Both the position numbers and the translations under genes were made by a program. Under the pieces are notes generated by a model. The model ran no database searches. It saw only the letters and a program-made list of their open reading frames with translations, and was not told the origin of the DNA. From an uncultured Lachnospiraceae bacterium (GTDB lineage: Bacteria > Bacillota > Clostridia > Lachnospirales > Lachnospiraceae), in NCBI GenBank assembly GCA_910577655.1, contig CAJTOW010000068.1, forward strand, positions 1-12,659: a stretch of 12,659 nt of DNA, in the 5' to 3' direction. Positions 7,123-12,659 of the stretch are shown here, piece after piece. How positions within the stretch are numbered: the stretch's first letter is position 1; every line of letters starts with the position of its first letter.

Positions 7123-8971
7123 AGCAGACACCTCCTCCAAATCCGCGGGCACCGCAGCCGGAGCACCGCTCCCGGCAGTTAGGCGTCACCTGTTCGGCCA
7201 CCGCCTGCAGCCACTCCCGTTTTAAAAACTCTTTCGATACACCTGCATCAATAAAATCCCACGGGAAGATCTCGTCCAGATCCCGCTCCCTTGTAGTATA
7301 GAACTCCGGATCCACACCGCAGTCTGCAAATGCCTTCATCCAGATATCATTATTGAAATATTCCCCCCAGGAGTCAAAGACAGCCCCCTGGCGGTAAGCC
7401 TCCTCCAGCACCACGGCCACCCGCCGGTCCCCCCGTGCCATAACACCCTCCAGGACGGAAAGATCTGCCTCATGCCAGTTGTATTTGAGACTTTTTGCAT
7501 TTTTCATCTCCCGGATCTTGCTGCGGACAATATAGGCCCGCTCCAGAAATTCCTCCTTAGTGCACATCCTCGCCCACTGGAAGGGGGTAAATGGCTTGGG
7601 CACGAAAAAGGAAGAGCTTGCCACCACCTGCACCTTCCCCTGGCGCTGCTCCTTGGGAACCTCGTCGTAGTAAGTCTCCGCCACCTTCTGGGACAAGAGG
7701 GCGATCCCCTCCATATCCTCCACGGTCTCAGTGGGAAGCCCCAGCATAAAGTACAGCTTCACCCGGTTCCATCCGCCGTGAAATGCCTCCGCAGCGCCTT
7801 TCAGAATGACTTCTTCCGTCAGTCCCTTGTTGATCACATCCCGCAGCCGCTGGGATCCGGCCTCCGGGGCAAAGGTCAGACTGCTCTTTTTCACGTCCTG
7901 GACCTTCCCCATGACGTCCAGGGAGAAGGCATCGATCCGCAGGGACGGCAGAGAAATGTTCACACCCTTTCCCTTGAACTCCTCGATCAGAAAAGTCACC
8001 AGCTCCTTGAGATGGGTATAATCGCTGGAGCTTAAAGAACTTAATGATATCTCATCATGCCCTGTATTCTTCAGAAGCTTATAGGCATAATCCTTCAGAT
8101 ATTGCAGCCCGTGTTCCCGCAGCGGCCGGTAAACATTGCCCGCCTGACAGAACCGGCAGCCGCGGATACAGCCCCGCTGGATCTCCAGAACCACCCGGTC
8201 CTGGGTCACCTTGATAAAGGGTACAATGGGGTTCTCAATGTAGGGAGCATCATCCAGCTCCACCACGATCTCCTTGCGGATCTTTTCCGGAATCCCCTCC
8301 CTGTTGGGGGTAAAGGAGGCGATGGTTCCGTCCTCCTTGTAAGCCACATCATAAAATCCTGGTCCGTAGATGCCCGGAAGCTTTGCCGCCTCCAAAAGAA
8401 ATGCCTCCCGGCTGCCGCCGTTCCCCCGGATCTCCTTATATAAGTCAAACAGCGCATCATACCGGGTCTCCCCCTCGCCGATATAGAAAAGGTCAAAGAA
8501 AGGCGCCAGGGGCTCCGGATTGTAAGCGCAGGGCCCGCCGCCGATGACGATGGGATCCTCCTCCCCCCGGTCGCTGGCGTGAAGGGGAATCCCGCTTAAG
8601 TCCAGGATCTGCAGAATATTGGTATAACACATCTCATACTGGATCGTGATCCCCAGGAAATCAAAATCCCTCACCGGATCCTGGGACTCCAGGGCAAACA
8701 GCGGGATCTTCCTCTCCCGCAGGATGGGATCCAGATCCATCCATGGGGAAAACACCCGCTCACAGTACACATCCTCCCGGCTGTTGAACTTGGCATGCAG
8801 AATCTGCATCCCCAGATGGGACATGCCGATCTGGTAGCTGTCGGGGAAACACATGCAGAACCGGATCTTGCCCGCCGGATCCTTGATGGTCACATTCATC
8901 TCATTGCCGATGTAGCAGGCAGGCTGCTGGATTGATAATAATATTTCATCACTTAACGCTAATTTTTTCAT
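7106..8971 (-). CDS. B12-binding-domain-type radical SAM protein (TIGR03960 family)
   Basis: The product is 621 aa. The N-terminal part (about 15-190) resembles a cobalamin-binding-like fold (FPDSYQIGMSHLGMQILHAK, GGGPCAYNPEPLAPFFD, YIGEGE), although a classic DxHxxG cobalamin ligand motif is not seen. The radical SAM centre is RGCIRGCRFCQAG, with CxxxCxxC cysteines C268, C272 and C275 for the 4Fe-4S cluster that cleaves S-adenosylmethionine. The C-terminus has a Cys-rich tail, CRERCSGCG (C599, C603, C606), perhaps a further metal site. The substrate is unknown. GAGG lies 6 nt before the ATG. This is the first gene of the minus-strand operon, with a leader of about 140 nt. Length and motifs look complete. 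Confidence 0.92.
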   Translation of the reverse strand: MKKLALSDEILLSIQQPACYIGNEMNVTIKDPAGKIRFCMCFPDSYQIGMSHLGMQILHAKFNSREDVYCERVFSPWMDLDPILRERKIPLFALESQDPVRDFDFLGITIQYEMCYTNILQILDLSGIPLHASDRGEEDPIVIGGGPCAYNPEPLAPFFDLFYIGEGETRYDALFDLYKEIRGNGGSREAFLLEAAKLPGIYGPGFYDVAYKEDGTIASFTPNREGIPEKIRKEIVVELDDAPYIENPIVPFIKVTQDRVVLEIQRGCIRGCRFCQAGNVYRPLREHGLQYLKDYAYKLLKNTGHDEISLSSLSSSDYTHLKELVTFLIEEFKGKGVNISLPSLRIDAFSLDVMGKVQDVKKSSLTFAPEAGSQRLRDVINKGLTEEVILKGAAEAFHGGWNRVKLYFMLGLPTETVEDMEGIALLSQKVAETYYDEVPKEQRQGKVQVVASSSFFVPKPFTPFQWARMCTKEEFLERAYIVRSKIREMKNAKSLKYNWHEADLSVLEGVMARGDRRVAVVLEEAYRQGAVFDSWGEYFNNDIWMKAFADCGVDPEFYTTRERDLDEIFPWDFIDAGVSKEFLKREWLQAVAEQVTPNCRERCSGCGARGFGGGVCYENQN

Positions 8972-9027
8972 GATTGCCTCTTTTTTCTTGATTTTGCGGG
9001 GCTTCCAAACATGAGAAAGAACCCTTC

Positions 9028-9071
9028 TGTCCTCTTGCCCTTTTTACCGAAACGTCCGTTATACAAGGACA
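9028..9071 (-). other. Possible alternative RNA pairings in the operon leader
   Basis: In the minus-strand leader of the radical SAM gene, TGTCCTTG (from 9071-9064) can pair with a distal CAAGAGGACA (9037-9028, 2-nt bulge) or through GTCC with a nearer GGAC (9057-9054). The two pairings share bases and exclude each other. This is compatible with attenuation, but no U tract or known riboswitch pattern is visible. Confidence 0.3.
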
Positions 9072-9117
9072 TTTTTCAAGGCTACTACTAATTTCGTACA
9101 AAACAGCATTCTGGATA

Positions 9118-9146
9118 ATTATACGGTATTTTTGTGCATGTAGCAA
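9118..9146 (-). promoter_or_regulatory. Promoter of the radical SAM-DUF2344-rng operon
   Basis: On the minus strand the -35 is TTGCTA (9146-9141), the spacer is 17 bp and the -10 is a perfect TATAAT (9123-9118). The start near 9111 leaves a leader of about 140 nt. Confidence 0.65.
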
Positions 9147-9176
9147 GAGATTTTTCTTTCATCCGACCCAGTCATC

Positions 9177-9251
9177 GTAACAGTTGTTACTATATTATGG
9201 GGAGTTGTTCCGAAGGGTACGCTCTGGAACAACCATCCCATGAACAGTAAC
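9177..9251. repeat. Structured inverted-repeat unit A
   Basis: Nested pairs on one axis are GTTAC (9186-9190) with GTAAC (9247-9251), ATGGG (9197-9201) with CCCAT (9237-9241), and GTTGTTCC (9204-9211) with GGAACAAC (9226-9233), around a 14-nt loop. The left edge GTAACAGTTGTTAC (9177-9190) is itself a palindrome. The motif GTAACAGTT recurs at 9261 and inverted at 9416, linking this unit to the larger one next to it. Confidence 0.7.
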
Positions 9252-9260
9252 CTGAACTTT

Positions 9261-9424
9261 GTAACAGTTGAGACGATCCATCTTCTTGCCCCCGAAAAGC
9301 ACCGGGGACAAGAAGCCTCGGGCGTCAGCCCGATGTCAAAACGGATAAGAAAGTGCTTATGCAAACAAAAGCGTGTTTGCATAAGCACTTTCTTATCCAT
9401 TTTGCCGCCCGTCTGAACTGTTAC
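9261..9424. repeat. Structured inverted-repeat unit B (nested palindrome, 164 bp)
   Basis: The outer arms GTAACAGTTGAGACG (9261-9275) and CGTCTGAACTGTTAC (9410-9424) pair with one mismatch. Inside lie three hairpins in a row: TTCTTG-C-CCCCG (9283-9294) with CGGGG-A-CAAGAA (9303-9314); TCGGGC GTCA GCCCGA (9318-9333); and a long palindrome at 9343-9398. No protein is supported in any frame. The layout suggests a non-autonomous mobile repeat or a structured RNA rather than a terminator, because neither strand shows a run of more than four U after the stems. Confidence 0.8.
9343..9398. repeat. 25-bp perfect palindrome with 6-nt loop
   Basis: The arms 9343-9367 and 9374-9398 are exact reverse complements (GGATAAGAAAGTGC.. 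to ..GCACTTTCTTATCC), separated by AAAGCG. After one mismatch, 5 further bp pair outward (CAAAA 9337-9341 with TTTTG 9400-9404). This is by far the longest perfect inverted repeat in the window and would extrude or fold as a stable hairpin on either strand. Confidence 0.95.
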
Positions 9425-9433
9425 TGGATTTTC

Positions 9434-9462
9434 TTGACATATACACACGCTGTAGTTATTCT
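9434..9462 (+). promoter_or_regulatory. Promoter of the MBOAT-SGNH pair
   Basis: The -35 is a perfect TTGACA (9434-9439), the spacer is 17 bp and the -10 is TATTCT (9457-9462, 4 of 6). The start near 9469 leaves a leader of about 75 nt. It begins 10 bp after the outer arm of repeat unit B. Confidence 0.65.
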
Positions 9463-9544
9463 AATATTGTGGAAGACATGCTGTTGCCGGAAGCTGTACA
9501 CACATGAATATTTTCTACAATTGAATGATACCGGGAGGATATAT

Positions 9545-11005
9545 ATGCTTTTTAACAGCTGGCAGTATCTGTTGTTTTTTCCCTTTGTGGTTCTATTATA
9601 TTTTCTTATACCTGGCAAAATTAAGAACATCTGGCTTCTCATAGCCAGCTACTATTTTTATATGGGCTGGAACGCTAAATATGTAATTTTGCTTTTATTT
9701 ACTACAATCGTCACTTATACAGGGGCTCTGATCCTGGATAAATACAGAAAAAGATGGATCCTTCTTCTGACAGTGGCAGCAAATTTCAGCATTTTATTTT
9801 ATTTTAAATATGTTCAGTTTGCCTGGGATAATGTGGAGAGGGTGTGCCGCTGTATGCGGATTCCCTTTGAAAGCCGCACGTTTGACATCATGCTGCCTGT
9901 AGGAATCTCATTTTTTACCTTTCAGGCTATCGGTTACACTATTGATGTATATCGAAAGGATATCTACGCGGAAAAAAAATTCCTGAAATACGCTTTATTT
10001 GTATCATTTTTCCCTCAGCTGGTAGCAGGCCCTATTGAAAGAAGCAAAAACCTGTTAAAACAGCTGGATAAGACGTATACCTTCTCCTATGGACGGATGA
10101 AAGAAGGGCTGCTTTTAATCTTGTGGGGATTTTTCTTAAAACTTGTGATTGCAGACCGGGCCGCTATTTTTGTAGATACCATATTCAGCGACACAAGGCA
10201 GTATGCAGGTCTCTACATTCCAGCGGCTGTGATCATCTTCGCGTTTCAAATTTATTGTGATTTCTCTGGCTATTCCATCATCGCTATGGGAAGTGCCAGG
10301 ATACTGGGACTACAGCTGATGGATAATTTCAATGCACCATATTTTTCGGAATCTGTGTCAGAATTCTGGCGCAGATGGCATATCTCTCTTAGCAGCTGGT
10401 TTCGGGATTATCTGTATATTCCCCTGGGCGGCTCCCGGAAAGGTACAAAAAGGACCTGTCTGAATCTGATGATCGTGTTTCTTGCAAGCGGATTATGGCA
10501 TGGGGCAGCCTGGTCCTATGTCGTATGGGGCGGCCTAAACGGTGGATTCCAGGTTTTATCGAAAATTACAGACAATTTAAGAAAATATATAAAACGTATG
10601 CTGGGTATCCGGGAAAACAGTTTCTCCCATCGGTTGTTAAGAACAATTTTAACATTTCTTCTGGTTGATTTTACCTGGCTCTTTTTCAGGATCAACGGGC
10701 TGAAAGAAGGGGTTTACGCTTTAAAAAGCATTGTTACAGGCTTTAACCCGTGGATCTTAACAGATGAAAGCCTGTTCCAGTGTGGTCTTGACCGCAGAAA
10801 TTTTCAGCTTCTTATGCTGGCTATAGGGGTTTTATTAATTGCGGATTATAGCAAATTCCGGGGAATCTCCATACATAAAAAAATTTTAGAGCAGGATTTC
10901 TGGTTCAGATGGCTGGTATTTGCCGGTGGAACACTGTTTGTAATTATCTTTGGCATATGGGGCGGGAATTATGACGCAAAAAGCTTTATCTACTTTCAGT
11001 TTTAG
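9545..11005 (+). CDS. MBOAT family O-acyltransferase (AlgI/DltB-like)
   Basis: The product is 486 aa, a polytopic membrane protein. The start at 9545 (MLFNSWQYLLFFPF) has GGAGG 7 nt upstream; in-frame Met codons further upstream lie inside the repeat or leader. Signature segments: LPVGISFFTFQAIGY (117-131), DFSGYS (239-244), FWRRWHISLSSWFRDYLYIP (274-293) and ASGLWHGAAW (314-323). H319 in GLWHG corresponds to the invariant catalytic His of AlgI/DltB enzymes, and H279 to the second conserved His. Such proteins move an acyl group, usually acetyl, from a cytoplasmic donor across the membrane so that a secreted or wall polymer can be esterified. The partner is the SGNH protein encoded 29 nt downstream. 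The gene is visibly more A+T rich than the 5.0-9.0 kb operon, which suggests accessory origin. The polymer acceptor is not encoded here. Confidence 0.92.
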   Translation: MLFNSWQYLLFFPFVVLLYFLIPGKIKNIWLLIASYYFYMGWNAKYVILLLFTTIVTYTGALILDKYRKRWILLLTVAANFSILFYFKYVQFAWDNVERVCRCMRIPFESRTFDIMLPVGISFFTFQAIGYTIDVYRKDIYAEKKFLKYALFVSFFPQLVAGPIERSKNLLKQLDKTYTFSYGRMKEGLLLILWGFFLKLVIADRAAIFVDTIFSDTRQYAGLYIPAAVIIFAFQIYCDFSGYSIIAMGSARILGLQLMDNFNAPYFSESVSEFWRRWHISLSSWFRDYLYIPLGGSRKGTKRTCLNLMIVFLASGLWHGAAWSYVVWGGLNGGFQVLSKITDNLRKYIKRMLGIRENSFSHRLLRTILTFLLVDFTWLFFRINGLKEGVYALKSIVTGFNPWILTDESLFQCGLDRRNFQLLMLAIGVLLIADYSKFRGISIHKKILEQDFWFRWLVFAGGTLFVIIFGIWGGNYDAKSFIYFQF

Positions 11006-11034
11006 AGATATTTTTAGAAAAGGACAAAAAAGTG

Positions 11035-12303
11035 ATGCTAAAAAACAGAATGAAAAAAATCCTGTCAGTATTGTGTGTATTGGCACTGATTGGAGGAGGT
11101 TTACGTATTAGCAGTGCTCTCATGATTAACAAGGCAAGTAAAGAACAGTATGAACAGTTTTTTAAGGCGGAACAGGATTTTGATGTACTGTTTCTTGGTT
11201 CATCTCATGTGATTAATGGAATTTCGCCGATCGATTTATTCCGTGAGTATGGGATCACCAGCTATAATCTGTCCATGCATGGCAATTATGTTGCCAGCAG
11301 TTATTACTTATTGAAGGAGAGTCTGGCAATACTAAAGAAAAAAGGAAGGCAGTTCCCCAAAGCTGTGGTTTTGGACGTCTACGGAGGAAATGAGATTGTT
11401 TTTGATCTTCACAATGCCTGGGACAGTTTTCCTCTTTCCCGTACAAAGGCAGAGATGGTAAGGAATCTGGTTTCCAGAGAGGATCAGGCAGCTATGCTGG
11501 TACCGTTTTTTCTGTATCACAACCGGTGGAATGAGCTGGACAACGAGGACTTTCAGCTTTATCCCAGCAGAAAGTATGGGGTGCAGCCCCGTTATGAGGT
11601 ATGTTATCCGGCGGATGAGATTGTCACAGATCCTAAGGATATGGAGCCGGCAGATGAGGAAAAGCTGATTTACATAGACCGGATAAACCAACTATGCAAT
11701 AGTCTGGGAATCAGGCTTATCCTGATCCATATCCCATATTCCTATCATCCCGAATGGCAAAGAGAGGCCAATGCTGTCTGTCAATATGCACAAGAACAAG
11801 GAATTTTCTGTAAAAACTATATGTACCAGGACATAGGGCTTGACTTTGATATTGACTTTTATGATCAGGGCCATTTGAATGCTGCGGGAATGCGGATTTT
11901 AACAAAGGAACTGGGCAGGCTTTTAAAAGAGGCCGGGATGGAGGACCACAGGGGACAGCAGGAGGAACAGGTGTGGCTAACAGAGAATCAGGCATTTATA
12001 CAATACCGGCTTCGGCAGCTTGAGGAGGTCAGCGATGCGAAAGCATATCTTATGGGTATTAATGACCCGGATCTGATTGCCCATGTACAGATTTGGCATC
12101 CCGTTTTGGAGGACCGCCAAATTGCGAAACTGACAGAACGTCTTCAAAAGTCAGGCCATGAAATCTTTGTAACAGAAACGAGAATAGAGATCCCAGAGGA
12201 AGATGATGAGAATCTGGAATATGACATATATTGCAGTGTATACCGAAAGGATGATCCTGATATACCCGTTCATACAATAGGATTTTCTGTCATAAATAAC
12301 TGA
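11035..12303 (+). CDS. DltD/AlgX-like SGNH-fold membrane-anchored protein
   Basis: The product is 422 aa. A short basic N-terminus and one hydrophobic segment (KKILSVLCVLALIGGGLRIS, about 7-26) should anchor it on the outer face of the membrane. The SGNH core has block I VLFLGSSHVINGISP (G55, candidate nucleophile S57) and a C-terminal block DFYDQGHLNAAG (D277, H280), giving the Ser-Asp-His set expected of an acyl-transfer or esterase partner of an MBOAT. An extracellular role in handing acetyl groups to a polymer is inferred. Beyond about residue 305 there is an acidic C-terminal extension of about 115 residues (from WLTENQAFIQYRL to IGFSVINN) that I do not recognise. ATG 11035 lies 10 nt after AGGA; a GTG at 11032 is equally possible with 7 nt spacing. 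It is co-transcribed with the MBOAT gene. Confidence 0.82.
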   Translation: MLKNRMKKILSVLCVLALIGGGLRISSALMINKASKEQYEQFFKAEQDFDVLFLGSSHVINGISPIDLFREYGITSYNLSMHGNYVASSYYLLKESLAILKKKGRQFPKAVVLDVYGGNEIVFDLHNAWDSFPLSRTKAEMVRNLVSREDQAAMLVPFFLYHNRWNELDNEDFQLYPSRKYGVQPRYEVCYPADEIVTDPKDMEPADEEKLIYIDRINQLCNSLGIRLILIHIPYSYHPEWQREANAVCQYAQEQGIFCKNYMYQDIGLDFDIDFYDQGHLNAAGMRILTKELGRLLKEAGMEDHRGQQEEQVWLTENQAFIQYRLRQLEEVSDAKAYLMGINDPDLIAHVQIWHPVLEDRQIAKLTERLQKSGHEIFVTETRIEIPEEDDENLEYDIYCSVYRKDDPDIPVHTIGFSVINN

Positions 12304-12380
12304 ACACTCCACATTTATATCTGTCAGGTTCTTGAAAATATCATTGCTGGTTAAGACAATTTATGTAATACAGGAACAAA

Positions 12381-12430
12381 GAGTCCGGCCCGCCGGACTC
12401 TCGCGCCGGAGCGCGGCTGCGACAGCAGCC
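12381..12430. repeat. Three adjacent perfect short-loop hairpins
   Basis: In tandem: GAGTCCGG CCCG CCGGACTC (12381-12400), CGCGC CGGA GCGCG (12402-12415) and GGCTGC GACA GCAGCC (12415-12430), each a perfect stem with a 4-nt loop. The second and third share one base. The block is GC-rich and has no U tract, so it is not a typical terminator even though it follows the SGNH gene by 78 nt. The spacer 12304-12380 shows nothing else. Confidence 0.85.
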
Positions 12431-12466
12431 ATCTTCCTCTGTGTGTAGTGCGTATCCCCCGGAGGG

Positions 12467-12503
12467 TTTTGCTTTATAGGACGCAATTTCCTATAAAGCA
12501 AAA
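12467..12503. repeat. 15-bp AT-rich palindrome with 7-nt loop
   Basis: TTTTGCTTTATAGGA (12467-12481) and TCCTATAAAGCAAAA (12489-12503) are exact reverse complements around CGCAATT. The T run leads and the A run trails on both strands, the opposite of a terminator. A degenerate half copy (TTCCTATAAGGC) lies at about 12619-12630. Confidence 0.9.
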
Positions 12504-12507
12504 AAGA

Positions 12508-12602
12508 GGCTGTGAAAAAAGTCCGTCCTGCGGTTTTAAAGAGCACGGATTTACATGATCTTCCGTCAATTTCCCGCAAACAGCCGCGACTTTTTCACAG
12601 CC
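12508..12602. mobile_element. MITE-like 95-bp element with 15/16-bp terminal inverted repeats
   Basis: GGCTGTGAAAAAAGTC (12508-12523) and GACTTTTTCACAGCC (12588-12602) are inverted copies differing by one A in the A run. Inner pairs GCGG/CCGC and ACGGA/TCCGT continue the nesting. The ends resemble terminal repeats seen at several Firmicute insertion sequences, but no transposase is present, so this is best read as a non-autonomous element or an IS remnant. No clear target-site duplication is visible. Confidence 0.6.
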
Positions 12603-12659
12603 CCCGAGATGAATCATGTTCCTATAAGGCAACAGTCTGTTCCCTGTTTACTGCTGCCA

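Noticed and set aside
9261..9424. Invertible (phase-variable) promoter
   Set aside because: The arms could serve as recombination sites, but the 134 bp between them contain long hairpins and no credible promoter. The MBOAT promoter lies outside at 9434-9462, and no recombinase gene is near.
9119..9448. 109-codon minus reading frame across the intergenic repeats
   Set aside because: It spans the palindromes and the operon promoter, has no convincing ribosome binding site, and its composition follows the repeats.
12467..12503. Rho-independent terminator for the SGNH gene
   Set aside because: The T run precedes and the A run follows the stem on both strands, so no U tract would follow the hairpin in the transcript.
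12361..12579. 72-codon minus reading frame downstream of the SGNH gene
   Set aside because: It is made entirely of hairpin and MITE sequence, Arg/Ala-rich from GC-rich stems, and has no ribosome binding site. It is probably a repeat-derived spurious frame.
1..12659. CRISPR array, tRNA or rRNA gene
   Set aside because: No regularly spaced direct repeats, cloverleaf patterns or rRNA-like conserved segments were seen on either strand.

Overview
The window looks like chromosomal DNA from an anaerobic Clostridia-type Firmicute, most likely a Lachnospiraceae gut bacterium. The evidence is the tightly overlapped set [B12-binding-type radical SAM protein]-[DUF2344/TIGR03936 protein]-[RNase E/G], the strong GGAGG-type ribosome binding sites, a DUF1703-type AAA/nuclease gene and an Rpn-nuclease remnant. 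The species cannot be named from sequence alone.

Layout. (1) Positions 1-3580 are an accessory and decayed zone, with its genes and gene remnants on the minus strand. From left to right it holds a terminator, the tail of an Rpn-family nuclease pseudogene, an intact AAA-ATPase/PD-(D/E)XK protein of the DUF1703 family with its own promoter, a nested inverted repeat, the last ~58 codons of a glycosyltransferase, and a 3'-truncated DDE transposase fused directly onto that glycosyltransferase tail. (2) Positions 3504-9146 are a long minus-strand transcription unit. It starts at a good promoter near 9118-9146 and runs radical SAM, DUF2344, RNase E/G, a small AAA ATPase and a class III-like Fic protein, ending at a hairpin plus U-tract terminator at 3504-3546. 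The first three genes overlap (17 and 8 nt), so they are almost certainly co-translated. The ATPase and Fic genes follow 52 nt downstream with no visible terminator, at the place where many Clostridia carry rplU-rpmA. (3) Positions 9434-12303 are a divergent plus-strand pair, an MBOAT O-acyltransferase (AlgI/DltB type) and an SGNH/DltD-AlgX-like partner, with a consensus -35 promoter. Together they probably O-acetylate an exported or cell-surface polymer.

The most striking unexplained feature is structural DNA. The MBOAT/SGNH pair is bracketed by two clusters of perfect or near-perfect inverted repeats: 9177-9424 upstream (including a 25-bp perfect palindrome with a 6-nt loop inside a larger nested palindrome) and 12381-12602 downstream (three adjacent short-loop hairpins, a 15-bp AT-rich palindrome and a 95-bp MITE-like element). 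Neither cluster codes for a credible protein, and neither looks like an ordinary terminator. They are the best candidates for an undescribed repeat family or structured element. No tRNA, rRNA, CRISPR array or replication origin was seen.
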